Positions 1 to 7,922 of a stretch of DNA of 60,647 nt are shown here, piece after piece. Position 1 is the first letter of the stretch. Every line of letters starts with the position of its first letter. The notes under the pieces were generated by a model. The model did no database searches. It was given only the letters and a program-made list of their open reading frames with translations, and was not told the DNA's origin. The stretch is from Hamadaea sp. (GTDB taxonomy: Bacteria; Actinomycetota; Actinomycetes; Mycobacteriales; Micromonosporaceae). The position numbers were made by a program, and so were the translations under genes. The stretch lies in the NCBI RefSeq assembly GCF_013362815.1, contig NZ_JABFVK010000064.1, positions 1 to 60,647 on the forward strand, written 5' to 3'.

Positions 1-87
1 GCGTACCTCATCGGTGATCTCCGCGTCGGACAACGTCCACAGGGGACCGGCAGCAAGCTCGGCGACATCCGCCTCTGCCTGCGCCAA
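1..87. repeat. Left copy of 87-bp perfect inverted repeat at the window ends
   Basis: Bases 1-87 are identical to the reverse complement of 60561-60647. Identity stops inside codons 4-5 of both partial HNH genes. This is best explained by two paralogous 13E12 genes at which the assembly broke. Confidence 0.95.
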
Positions 88-99
88 TGCCCCGTTCAC
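1..99 (-). CDS. DUF222/HNH endonuclease (13E12 repeat family), N-terminal fragment
   Basis: Only the first 33 codons lie inside the window; the gene runs off the left edge. Read leftwards from a GTG at 99, the product begins MNGALAQAEADVAEL and continues into a DUF222-like N-terminus with no stop. Its codons 5-33 equal those of the partial gene at the right edge. 13E12 proteins usually carry DUF222 followed by a C-terminal HNH nuclease motif, which is not visible here. A LexA-box-like dyad lies 10 nt upstream of the start. The family call rests on the N-terminus only and is moderately sure. Confidence 0.6.
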   Translation of the reverse strand, partial: MNGALAQAEADVAELAAGPLWTLSDAEITDEVR

Positions 100-109
100 A
101 GATCAACAT

Positions 110-125
110 TAGAACGAAGGTACGA
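110..125 (-). promoter_or_regulatory. LexA/SOS-box-like dyad upstream of left HNH gene
   Basis: Read towards the gene the site is TCGTAC-N4-GTTCTA, matching 10 of 12 bases of the mycobacterial SOS box TCGAAC-N4-GTTCGA. It sits 10 nt before the GTG. Several 13E12 genes of Mycobacterium tuberculosis are known LexA targets, which supports the call. Confidence 0.5.
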
Positions 126-297
126 CACCTTCCAGGGGGTCAAGCTCATGAGAAAGTGCCATCTCCATCAGGGACGAGATGCCGCGGTTCCTGTCTAGAC
201 CGCCAGGCCGAGACCGACGGCAATCTAGAACGATGAGGGCCGAAAGGACATTCAGCGCTGCGCTGATCAGCGGAGTGTGATCAACCCATCACATCCG

Positions 298-303
298 TAC
301 CGT
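298..303 (+). promoter_or_regulatory. Possible -10 element (TACCGT) of the nuclease/ATPase operon
   Basis: TACCGT lies 8 nt before the ATG at 312 and no Shine-Dalgarno sequence is present, so the operon transcript is probably leaderless or nearly so. No clear -35 was seen. Confidence 0.35.
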
Positions 304-311
304 CCAAACGC

Positions 312-1397
312 ATGACGCCCGGGACGCAGACCACCGTGCGGTGGTGGCGCGACTTGGCTCCACGGCAGGTCACGCTCCTGACAGAGAGCAGTCCAGAGGT
401 CATCCGGATCAGCCTGGATCCCCTGCCGGAGGACGCGCCGGCGCTCGTTCAGTTCCGACCAGCGGCCGCCGATTCGTTCGGCGATCAGGTCGGGACGTTA
501 CTGGACGAACTCGATCGCGCGGCAATGTCGCTCTATCCCCGATGGCTGCCTGGTGCGGAGCGGTTCGACGGCTCCGGAACGCTGGGACTGGCAGCCGTAC
601 GCGCACTCGCTATGCGTACCGCCAGGACGTCGGCCGACTTCGGACCGTTCCTCATAGACTTGGCCGAACGAAGCCTACGGAGCTCCGACACCGCGCCGCC
701 GTTCGCGGCCGAGGTGAGAGCGGCTGGGCTGGCCCGGGTGATCGCGGCGGCGTACGGGCGCGAGCACACAGCGGTGATGATCGAGGTTCCCGAGGGTCTC
801 ACTGAACCGGCCGAGCGATCTCTGCTCGGCGCGGCCGAATGGCTGGCCGGTCGAGGTCGGTACGCCGTGTGGTTGACCGGCGACCTGGCGCATACCCGCG
901 ACCGGGTGGCCGTCCGCCCAGTCTCCGCCCCGGAGCAGCTCGCCCGCCTCGACGTCACCGCGCCGGAGCCAGTGGAGGAACCGGCCGAACCGCCGCTCCT
1001 CGTCACGTATCCGCCGATCAGCGGTTCGCCCCACCCGGGCAGCCTCGCCGAGCAGACCCTGGAGCGAGCCTTGCGTCGTCACGCCTGGGCGCAGGGCCGG
1101 GAATGGAACCGCGTCTACGAGACGGGAGTTCTCGCCCGCCCGTACCGGCTCGACCTCTTCTGGCGGGAGGAGCAGCTGATCGTCGAGATCGACGGCGCCG
1201 AGCATCGAGAACGCGTCAAGTGGGCCGACGACCGCGATCGCGACAACCGGCTGCAGTCGGCCGGCCACAAGGTTTTGCGGTTCCCCAACGAGCGTGTTCT
1301 CACCGACGTGCAGTTCGTGGTCCAGCAGATTCAACAGATCCTGATCCAGCGCCGATCGAGCGCCCGCATACCGGAGATGAGGCATCATGCCGACTGA
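312..1397 (+). CDS. DUF559/Vsr-fold nuclease domain protein, gene 1 of a three-gene operon
   Basis: A 361-aa protein. Residues about 1-230 match nothing I recognise. The C-terminal ~85 residues have the DUF559 (very-short-patch-repair-like, PD-(D/E)XK-fold) pattern: D281 in RLDLFW, E292 and D294 in IVEIDGAEH, then DRDRDNRL and a VLRFPNERV strand. The active-site acidic residues are present, so DNA cleavage or nicking is the likely activity. The ATG at 312 is the only usable start because an in-frame stop lies at 264-266. The 3' end overlaps the next gene by 11 bp, implying translational coupling with the winged-helix and ATPase genes. The target and any physiological role are unknown; defence or DNA repair are both plausible. 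Confidence 0.75.
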   Translation: MTPGTQTTVRWWRDLAPRQVTLLTESSPEVIRISLDPLPEDAPALVQFRPAAADSFGDQVGTLLDELDRAAMSLYPRWLPGAERFDGSGTLGLAAVRALAMRTARTSADFGPFLIDLAERSLRSSDTAPPFAAEVRAAGLARVIAAAYGREHTAVMIEVPEGLTEPAERSLLGAAEWLAGRGRYAVWLTGDLAHTRDRVAVRPVSAPEQLARLDVTAPEPVEEPAEPPLLVTYPPISGSPHPGSLAEQTLERALRRHAWAQGREWNRVYETGVLARPYRLDLFWREEQLIVEIDGAEHRERVKWADDRDRDNRLQSAGHKVLRFPNERVLTDVQFVVQQIQQILIQRRSSARIPEMRHHAD

Positions 1398-2025
1398 GGA
1401 GTCCCAGCCGAAGCTGACCCCCAACCAGATACTCGTGTTGATCGTCCTCATGGCCGAAGCACGGGAGCTCACCAACAAGGATTTGACCGAGCTGGCGGGA
1501 TTCTCACTGACTGGGGAGAACAACAAGAAGCTGGAGAAGCTTGGCCTCGTCGAGACCGACCGGACCCACAAGCCGTTCTCGCACACGCTCACGGACAAGG
1601 GCTGGGCGGTCGTCCGTTCCCTGCACTCCACAACGCCGCCCAAGGAGGGCAGATCGGCCATCAGGTCGCTCTTCACGTTGCTGGGCAACGTAAACCGCTC
1701 GCTTGACCGGCTGCAGGTCAGCCACGCGGATTTCTTCAAGCGGACGACCGAGCGAGCCGCCGACGCGGATCCACAGGCATTGGTACGCCAGGCGTACGCC
1801 GACCTCGCCCGGGAGCCCGGGGCATGGGTTGGTCTCGCGGATCTCCGCGAGCGCCTGACGCTGGACCGCGCCCAGCAGGATGAAACGCTGAAGGCGATGG
1901 CGAAACTGGCCGACGTCCGGATCATTCCCGTGGCGGACACCAAGAACGTCACCGACCGCGACCGGGCGGGCGCGTTACGCATCGGGGCTGAGGAGAACCA
2001 CGCCATCGCGATCGGGCGGTCATGA
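1387..2025 (+). CDS. Winged-helix protein, gene 2 of the nuclease/ATPase operon
   Basis: A 212-aa protein. Residues about 10-75 (LTPNQILVLIVLM, then LTNKDLTELAGFS, ending in TLTDKGWAVV) have the helix-helix-wing order of a MarR/PadR-like winged-helix domain. The rest is mostly helical with a second possible winged-helix-like segment (GAWVGLADLRERL). The gene overlaps the nuclease gene by 11 bp and the ATPase gene by 4 bp (ATGA), so the three products are probably made together and may form one complex. It could be a DNA-binding adaptor or the operon's regulator; the embedded position favours a structural role, which is inference. Confidence 0.7.
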   Translation: MPTEESQPKLTPNQILVLIVLMAEARELTNKDLTELAGFSLTGENNKKLEKLGLVETDRTHKPFSHTLTDKGWAVVRSLHSTTPPKEGRSAIRSLFTLLGNVNRSLDRLQVSHADFFKRTTERAADADPQALVRQAYADLAREPGAWVGLADLRERLTLDRAQQDETLKAMAKLADVRIIPVADTKNVTDRDRAGALRIGAEENHAIAIGRS

Positions 2026-5000
2026 TCGACCCGGTCGAGCGGGCGGCGCTGGCCGCGTTGTCCTTCGATCCTGCTCCGACGCCGGACGACGTGTGGCGGC
2101 CTTCGGCGTACGACGTGCCCGAACTGCATGAGAGGGTCGTCGACGAGATTCTGAGCGGAGTCGGCCGAGCCCGCCGGAACGAGAACACGACGCCCATGAC
2201 GGTAGCCATGCAAGGCCGGGCGGGGGCGGGTAAGACACATCTGCTCGGGGCAGTCCGCGAGCGCATACAGCGCAACGACGGCTTCTTCTTCCTCGTCAAT
2301 CTCATCAACGGCCAGACGTTCTGGGAAAGCACAGCGCTCTGTGTGGTCGAGGGGCTGGATCGCGACGCCATCGGCTGGGGCTCACAGCTCAAGACGTTCC
2401 ATCGCCGGTTGACTCCGATGCTCGGACTTCCACCCGACGTACGCGACGCGGTCGCCGGCGACTTACCGCTGACGCGCGAGCGTCTGGACGCCTACCTTCG
2501 TGCTCTTCGCGACCACGACCCCGAGGTCGGACGACAGTGCCAGGACACTGCGCGGGCCCTCGTGCTCCACGGATCGCAAGATTACGATCATCAAGACGTC
2601 GGCTACTCCTTCCTGCAGTCTGAACCAGTCGAACCGGCCGCCAGGACTGCGTGGGGCTTCTCGACAAGCGTGCGTACGCCGCAGCTCATCGTCCGCGACA
2701 TCTCTCGGTTGATCGCCCTGACGCTGTGCCCGACCGTCATCGCCGTCGACCAGGTCGACACGCTGTTCGCCCAGGCGAACGCGAGCTTTCTCCACCGTGA
2801 GGGGCACGACGAGCAGTCCGCGTCGGTCGTCGCACCCGTCGCCGACGGCCTGCTCAACCTTCGCGACTCGACGCGGCGAACCCTGATCGTGATCTCCTGC
2901 TTGCCGGACACGTGGGAGTTGCTTCGGGCGTACGCGCCGAAGCCGGTGATGGACCGCATCCAGCTGGCGATCCTGCCCGACCGGATCCCGACTGCCGACA
3001 TCGGACGGGCGCTCGTCGCCAAACGCTTCGCGACGCCCTATGCCGACGAGGGGTTCACCCCGCCCCACGAGACCTGGCCGATCGCCGCCGAAGCTTTCGG
3101 CGACGCAGTCAACTACTCCCCCCGAGATCTCCTCAAGCTAGCCTTCGGCCATGTGCAGACGTGCCTGACCGGCAATGACATCAGGCAGCTGCATCGCTTC
3201 GACGGACTGACCTACGAGGGCTCGGACCTCACATCGAAGACAGTCGACACACCGGCACTCGACCAGCGGTTCGCCGAGCTCGTCGCGGCGGCAGACGTGT
3301 CGTCGGTTCTCGACCCGCAGACCGTCGACGAGCATATGCCGGCCCTGATCGCTGCCGGATTGGCCGCGTGGATCGACGAGCAGGCACCGACCGGAACGAC
3401 GTACAAGCACGATCCGCTGCCGGGAGCCAAGCCGCCGCTCCACGGACGCCTGGTCGAGGTACTCGACGAGGCCACGGAGAACGAAGCCCACTGGGGCTTT
3501 CGAGTCGTGTCGCAGAGCCACGCGGTCGCGGTCATCAACCGGGTGAAAGCCGCGTGCACGAAGATCGGCCTCGACATCCGGATGCCGCAGCGCCGGCTCG
3601 TGCTCCTCCGGAACACGCCATGGCCGACCGGTCCGCGAACATCGGAGATCCTGGAGGCGTTCCGTGCGGCGGGTGGCGTCGAGCACGGATTCTCCGAAGA
3701 CGATCTTCGGACGCTGTACGCGCTACGGCGCATGCGCGAGGAGGGTCATTCAGGCTTCACGGAATGGCTGGTCCAACGCAGGCCGGCCGGTTCGATCACC
3801 TTCTTCCGCGACGTGCTCCCCCGATCAGTAGCAGCGCCGACCGGGAGAGCAGCACAAGAAGCCGACGGCGACGTCGATCCAGCACGGCAGGCATTCGATG
3901 ACGACCGGCCGGACGTGGCTGGCGCAGTGCCGCTCGGCCAGACCACCAGCGACGGGCAGCCGTTCGCCGTGGACCTCGAGTCGCTCCGCCGCCACTGCGT
4001 CATCTTCGCGGGTTCCGGGTCTGGCAAGACCGTCCTCATCCGCCGGTTGGTCGAGGAGTGCGCATTGCAAGGGGTCTCGTCGATAGTCCTCGACCCCAAC
4101 AACGACCTCGCACGGCTGGGGGACGCCTGGCCGTCGAGGCCGGACGGCTGGGGACCGGCTGATCCAGAGCGTGCTCAGGCGTACCTGGCCGACACGGAAG
4201 TCGTCGTGTGGACGCCACGGGTGATGGGCGGCCGGCCGCTGGCCTTCCAGCCCTTGCCCGATTTCGCGTCGATCCGGGAATCGCCGGACGAGCTTGATCA
4301 AGCGATCCGGTCGGCCGTCGAAGCGCTCGCGCCGCGGGCTGGGGTCACCGCTGCCACCAGAGCAGCTAGACACGGCAAGGCGGTCTTGACCGAAGCGCTT
4401 CAGGCGTACGCCCGGGGCTCGCGCGTCGGCCTGCGAGGGTTCGTCGACTTCCTCGCTGAGCTGCCTGACGGCGTGAGCACCATGGCCAAGGCCGACAAAC
4501 TGTCCGAGGAGGCGGCCGAGACGCTCAAGGCGGCCATGGTGACCGATCCACTGTTCGGCGGTGACGGCACTGCCGCAGATCCGGGAGCCTTGCTGACGCC
4601 GTCGCCGGGAAAGCGGGCGCGGATCTCGGTGATTAGTTTCGTCGGACTGCCATCGGAGGAAGAACGGCAGAGCTTCGTCAACCAGCTCCAGATGGCACTC
4701 TTCGCCTGGGTCAAGCGGAACCCGGCCGGCGATCGACCGTTGGGCGGTCTGTTCGTGATGGACGAAGCACAGACCCTGGCCCCGTCCGCGGGCAGTACGC
4801 CGTGCACGGCGAGCACGATCGCGCTCGCGTCGCAGGCCCGGAAGTACGGATTGGGGCTGGTCTTCGCGACGCAGGCACCCAAGGGACTGCACAATCAGAT
4901 CTCAGGCAACGCGACTACTCAGTTCTTCGGGTTGCTCAACTCGCCGGCACAGATCGACGCGGCCAAGGAGCTTGCGGCGGTCAAGAGCGGCCGCGTACCG

Positions 5001-5141
5001 GACATCGGCATCCTCAAGAGCGGCCAGTTCTACGCCGCCGGCGAGGGCTTCTCCTTCATCCGGGTCGACACACCCATGTGCTTGAGCCACCATCCACGAT
5101 CGCCGTTGACGGAAGAGGAGGTCATCCAGCGAGCGCGCTGA
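2022..5141 (+). CDS. Dual P-loop ATPase (N-terminal AAA/STAND-like, C-terminal HerA/DUF87-like)
   Basis: A 1039-aa protein with two NTPase modules. Module 1 has Walker A GRAGAGKT (65-72) and Walker B IAVDQVD (about 240-246), as in ORC/STAND-type AAA ATPases. Module 2 has Walker A GSGSGKT (664-670), Walker B LFVMDEAQ (910-917) and a downstream FATQAPKGL motif typical of HerA/VirB4/DUF87 DNA-pumping ATPases. The central ~400 residues are unassigned. No membrane segments or signal peptide are evident. Together with the upstream nuclease and winged-helix genes it resembles the architecture of prokaryotic defence operons in which a HerA-like motor works with a nuclease, but I cannot match it to a named system. 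Its 3' end overlaps the convergent ATP-grasp gene by 20 bp. Confidence 0.85.
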   Translation: MIDPVERAALAALSFDPAPTPDDVWRPSAYDVPELHERVVDEILSGVGRARRNENTTPMTVAMQGRAGAGKTHLLGAVRERIQRNDGFFFLVNLINGQTFWESTALCVVEGLDRDAIGWGSQLKTFHRRLTPMLGLPPDVRDAVAGDLPLTRERLDAYLRALRDHDPEVGRQCQDTARALVLHGSQDYDHQDVGYSFLQSEPVEPAARTAWGFSTSVRTPQLIVRDISRLIALTLCPTVIAVDQVDTLFAQANASFLHREGHDEQSASVVAPVADGLLNLRDSTRRTLIVISCLPDTWELLRAYAPKPVMDRIQLAILPDRIPTADIGRALVAKRFATPYADEGFTPPHETWPIAAEAFGDAVNYSPRDLLKLAFGHVQTCLTGNDIRQLHRFDGLTYEGSDLTSKTVDTPALDQRFAELVAAADVSSVLDPQTVDEHMPALIAAGLAAWIDEQAPTGTTYKHDPLPGAKPPLHGRLVEVLDEATENEAHWGFRVVSQSHAVAVINRVKAACTKIGLDIRMPQRRLVLLRNTPWPTGPRTSEILEAFRAAGGVEHGFSEDDLRTLYALRRMREEGHSGFTEWLVQRRPAGSITFFRDVLPRSVAAPTGRAAQEADGDVDPARQAFDDDRPDVAGAVPLGQTTSDGQPFAVDLESLRRHCVIFAGSGSGKTVLIRRLVEECALQGVSSIVLDPNNDLARLGDAWPSRPDGWGPADPERAQAYLADTEVVVWTPRVMGGRPLAFQPLPDFASIRESPDELDQAIRSAVEALAPRAGVTAATRAARHGKAVLTEALQAYARGSRVGLRGFVDFLAELPDGVSTMAKADKLSEEAAETLKAAMVTDPLFGGDGTAADPGALLTPSPGKRARISVISFVGLPSEEERQSFVNQLQMALFAWVKRNPAGDRPLGGLFVMDEAQTLAPSAGSTPCTASTIALASQARKYGLGLVFATQAPKGLHNQISGNATTQFFGLLNSPAQIDAAKELAAVKSGRVPDIGILKSGQFYAAGEGFSFIRVDTPMCLSHHPRSPLTEEEVIQRAR

Positions 5142-6006
5142 ACAGCGCCGCAGCTCCCCCACCGGCAGGCAGGTCGCTGACCTGGCCGTCGCCGACCTCG
5201 ACCACCCGCCATGCGCCGTCGGCCCGTTGGGCGAGGTCGGTGGTGACGAATCGGCAGCCGAGCGCGGCGACGAGCGGGGCGACTGCGCTGAGATCGGGCT
5301 GGGGCACGTCTTCGGGGGTGTCGGGATGCGCGCTGACCAGGACCGGCTCGGTGTGGACCCACCAGACGCGAGCTTCGGCGGCTTGGCCGGTGCTTCGGCC
5401 GTAGTCCTCGAAACGGCGTACGACGATGCCGCCTTGGAGGGTGTCGTCCTGCAGTTCGACCATCCGGGTGATGACGTGTACGCAGTGCTCCAGATCGGCT
5501 AGATCCGGGATGTAGCAAGCCTCTGCCCACTCGTGTTTACGCGACTTGACGTAGTCCTTGACGATCGCCGGACCGTCGCCGAGCGGGCGGACGAGTTCGG
5601 CGACTTCATCGCGGCTGGGCGGATCGAGGGGTACGCGCGGCAGCCAGACGCTTTGCGGCGTGACGGATTCGAAGGTGGCGTACCAGCCGGGCAGCTCGTG
5701 TGCCGTGCGGTAGTCGTCCGGTTCGACGACGAGTGGCGTGCCGTGGGCGGCGAGAGCGATGGCGAGCTCGGCGTACCGGTCGGCGGGGATCATCCAGCCT
5801 CGATACCAGACCGGCCCGGCATCCGCCGGCACCCGGCGTACGGCGGCGGCGGAGTTGCCGGCGAGGACGGCGTCATGATCCACGAAGGCCGTTGCGCCGC
5901 CGTACTCGCGCACGAGCGCTTCCTGGTCGGCGAAGTACGGGTCGACGCGGCGAGGACTCAGCGGATCGGCACAGAACAGGACGGTATGGGCGGACACCCC
6001 CACCAC
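5122..6006 (-). CDS. ATP-grasp domain protein (DUF4343-like)
   Basis: About 294 aa. The central and C-terminal parts (AIVKDYVKSRKHEW, GGIVVRRFEDYG, GAWRVVEVGDGQVSDLP) follow the ATP-grasp order of nucleotide-binding lysine, hinge strand and C-terminal metal-binding strand. Related actinobacterial proteins are annotated ATP-grasp_3/DUF4343, presumably carboxylate-amine ligases of unknown substrate. Three GTG codons follow GGAG at 6006, 6003 and 5997; I chose the first (6-nt spacing), and the second is nearly as good. The reading frame stays open far upstream, but that extension is low-complexity and antisense to the small membrane ORF. It is convergent with the ATPase operon and overlaps it by 20 bp. 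Confidence 0.7.
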   Translation of the reverse strand: MVGVSAHTVLFCADPLSPRRVDPYFADQEALVREYGGATAFVDHDAVLAGNSAAAVRRVPADAGPVWYRGWMIPADRYAELAIALAAHGTPLVVEPDDYRTAHELPGWYATFESVTPQSVWLPRVPLDPPSRDEVAELVRPLGDGPAIVKDYVKSRKHEWAEACYIPDLADLEHCVHVITRMVELQDDTLQGGIVVRRFEDYGRSTGQAAEARVWWVHTEPVLVSAHPDTPEDVPQPDLSAVAPLVAALGCRFVTTDLAQRADGAWRVVEVGDGQVSDLPAGGGAAALFSALAG

Positions 6007-6052
6007 GGTAGTCTCCAGATCGCGACACGCGCGGGCCGGGCGGCGTCGAAGG

Positions 6053-6151
6053 TCATTTCCGGCGCAGGGACATGACGAGGACGACGACGCCGGCCGCGAT
6101 GCCGCCGAGGACGACAAGGGTCGCCAGCAGTACAAACAGAACAAGCATCAC
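6053..6151 (-). CDS. Small single-span membrane peptide
   Basis: A 31-32 residue product starting at tandem GTG-ATG codons (6151/6148). A strong GGAGG (6158-6162) lies 6 nt before the GTG. Nearly the whole peptide (LVLFVLLATLVVLGGIAAG) is one hydrophobic helix, followed by the basic end SLRRK, as in small bacterial membrane proteins with a cytoplasmic positive C-terminus. It lies 46 bp upstream of the ATP-grasp gene on the same strand and may be co-transcribed with it. The good ribosome site and hydrophobic composition support it; no homolog is recognised. Confidence 0.5.
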   Translation of the reverse strand: MMLVLFVLLATLVVLGGIAAGVVVLVMSLRRK

Positions 6152-6313
6152 GAGGGGCCTCCGGCGGTAATCCACTAAGGATAGATCAGCAGGCCTGCGG
6201 CGGCGTCCAGGGCAGCCACCACGTCGCCGTCCGGCGGGCACAGCAGCGCGGGCCCCGCGACCAGGCGTCGCGCGGATCGGCGTCGATGATCATGAGCCGC
6301 TCCCCGTCCCCCC

Positions 6314-6398
6314 TTCGCGTTGATCATGAACCTAGGGTTCCGTTCGACCGGCGTGTCGTATCCCCAGCACCCTGATCGACTCCCCGGGCGGGTGATCA
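6314..6398 (+). repeat. 85-bp interspersed repeat, copy A
   Basis: This segment matches the reverse complement of 7923-8007 at 74 of 85 positions by hand count. It contains TTGATCATGAACCTA and the block CACCCTGATCGACTCCC. Its right end includes the stop codon of the decayed phosphotransferase gene. With copy B it brackets about 1.5 kb holding that pseudogene and the AlkZ-like gene. Confidence 0.85.
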
Positions 6399-6761
6399 CC
6401 GCAACGCGGCGGCCCAGTCGGCGGCATGCTCGCGCGCGTACGCCGCATCGGCGTCGTAAAGGTCGGCGTGCCCTTCGGCAACGGTGCCGCGACGGTCATG
6501 ATTGGCCGGGCCGCCGAGTGGCACGAACCGATAGACGGCGTACGCGACGTCCCAGACTCGGGGGCCGGGATGCGCTGTGTCGAAGTCGATCAGGGCCACC
6601 GGATGACCCGAGCGGAACACCGTGTTGTACGGGGCGGCGTCGCTGTGGCAGACGACCTCGGCCGGTTCCGGACCGGCCGGGCGGTGCAGCAGCGCTCCGC
6701 GACGGACCACGGCGTTGACTCCGCCACGCAGGATTTCTTGGTCGGAGCCTTCGAAGATCAT
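6396..6761 (-). pseudogene. Decayed APH-family phosphotransferase with two internal in-frame deletions
   Basis: The 121-residue frame is a compressed aminoglycoside-phosphotransferase-like enzyme. It starts with the family's N-lobe strand (GGVNAVVRRGALLHRPAGP) and jumps directly to the catalytic loop VVCHSDAAPYN (HxDx4N) and the DFD metal motif in VALIDFDTAHPG. A second jump joins FVPLGGPA to the C-terminal AEGHADLY segment. Intact relatives are about 230-260 aa, so roughly 75 residues of the N-lobe and hinge and about 50 of the helical C-lobe are missing. Frame is kept across both gaps. It is unlikely to bind ATP or be active. It is divergent from the AlkZ-like gene with 23 bp between starts. 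Confidence 0.65.
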
Positions 6762-6768
6762 TCCGCCG

Positions 6769-6778
6769 AAGATACAGT
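6769..6778. promoter_or_regulatory. Overlapping divergent -10 elements
   Basis: TATCTT on the minus strand (6774-6769) ends 7 nt before the ATG at 6761. TACAGT on the plus strand (6773-6778) ends 6 nt before the ATG at 6785. Both spacings fit leaderless transcripts. The two boxes share bases, so the promoters probably exclude one another. Confidence 0.5.
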
Positions 6779-6784
6779 CGCGAA

Positions 6785-7915
6785 ATGAGCGTGTCTTGGG
6801 GATTCGTCAGCGGACGGCGGCTGGAGCGGCACGGGTTGACCACGCCCGTGGCCGACGTCGCGACAGCCGCGCGGGCGATGTGCGGTACGCACGCCCAAGT
6901 GCTCTCGGCGGCCGAGCTCTCGATCGGCCTCCGGCTCGACGGCGGTACGCGGCAAGACGTGCAGGACGCGTTGTGGTCCGACCGGACGCTGGTCAAGACG
7001 TTCGGCCCGCGGGGCACGGTGCACCTCCTGCCGACGGAGGATTTGGCGCGCTGGTGCGGCGCTCTCGGTGCGATCCCCTCGGCCAGCCCCTTCGCTGCGG
7101 GCGTACGCGTGACGCCGGAACAGGCCGAGGAGCTGATCACGGCCATCGGGGCAATCCTCGCCGAAGGCGAGTTCACCGTGGACGAGCTGACTGCGGCACT
7201 CGGCGTACGGGTCGGGGCGTGGGCGGTCGAGCCGGTGATGCCCGCCTTCCAGACGCTCTGGCCCCGGTGGCGGCAGATCACCCACCTTGCGGCCCATCGC
7301 GGCGCATTGTGCTTCGGCCCGAACAAGGGCCGCAACGTCACTTACACCAATCCCGCTCGCTGGCTGCCGGGCTTCACGCCCGCCCCGGCCGCCGAGTCGA
7401 CTGCCTGGTTACTGCACAGCTACTTGTACGCATATGGCCCGGCGGCACCCCAGCACTTCGCGCGCTGGCTCGCCGCACCGCCGCGCTGGGCTGCCGCCGT
7501 TTTCGCAGACGGCGACGTCGAGGAAGTCTCCCTCGAAGGCGTCGCCGCCTGGGTGAACCGCGGGGACATGGAGTTTCCGGCCGCTGCCACCGGCGTGCGC
7601 CTGTTACCCCACTTCGACGCGTACGCCGTCGGCGGCCAGCCTCGCGAGCTGCTGTTCCCGGGCGAGGCGGCGAAGCGGGCGCTGGCCGGGAGCCAGGCCG
7701 GCAACCACCCGGTACTCCTCGTCGACGGCGTCGTCGCCGGAGTCTGGCACCAGAAGAGGTCCGGGAAGAAGGTCGCCATCACGGTCGATCCCCTCACTGC
7801 GTTGACGACTGCACAGCGCAAGGAGCTTGAGGAGCAGGCGGATCGGGTCGGCGAGATTCTTGGGCTGAAGCCGTCGCTGACGATCGACAAGGTGACCGTC
7901 GGCCCCCATGCGTGA
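6785..7915 (+). CDS. AlkZ-like winged-helix DNA glycosylase (HTH_42 family)
   Basis: A 376-aa protein of the HTH_42/DUF1006 family, which includes Streptomyces AlkZ (azinomycin crosslink glycosylase) and E. coli YcaQ/AlkX. An H36-A37-Q38 triplet (GTHAQVLSAAE) sits where AlkZ has its catalytic QxQ; AlkZ-like proteins are reported with H/Q-x-Q and YcaQ-like ones with QxD, so this is more AlkZ-like. The family signatures KTFGPRGTVHLLP and LLPHFDAYAVG are present. The expected role is excision of alkylated bases or interstrand crosslinks, or self-resistance if a genotoxin cluster lies nearby, which is not seen here. There is no Shine-Dalgarno; a TACAGT -10 lies 6 nt before the ATG. Confidence 0.8.
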   Translation: MSVSWGFVSGRRLERHGLTTPVADVATAARAMCGTHAQVLSAAELSIGLRLDGGTRQDVQDALWSDRTLVKTFGPRGTVHLLPTEDLARWCGALGAIPSASPFAAGVRVTPEQAEELITAIGAILAEGEFTVDELTAALGVRVGAWAVEPVMPAFQTLWPRWRQITHLAAHRGALCFGPNKGRNVTYTNPARWLPGFTPAPAAESTAWLLHSYLYAYGPAAPQHFARWLAAPPRWAAAVFADGDVEEVSLEGVAAWVNRGDMEFPAAATGVRLLPHFDAYAVGGQPRELLFPGEAAKRALAGSQAGNHPVLLVDGVVAGVWHQKRSGKKVAITVDPLTALTTAQRKELEEQADRVGEILGLKPSLTIDKVTVGPHA

Positions 7916-7922
7916 CCGAACT

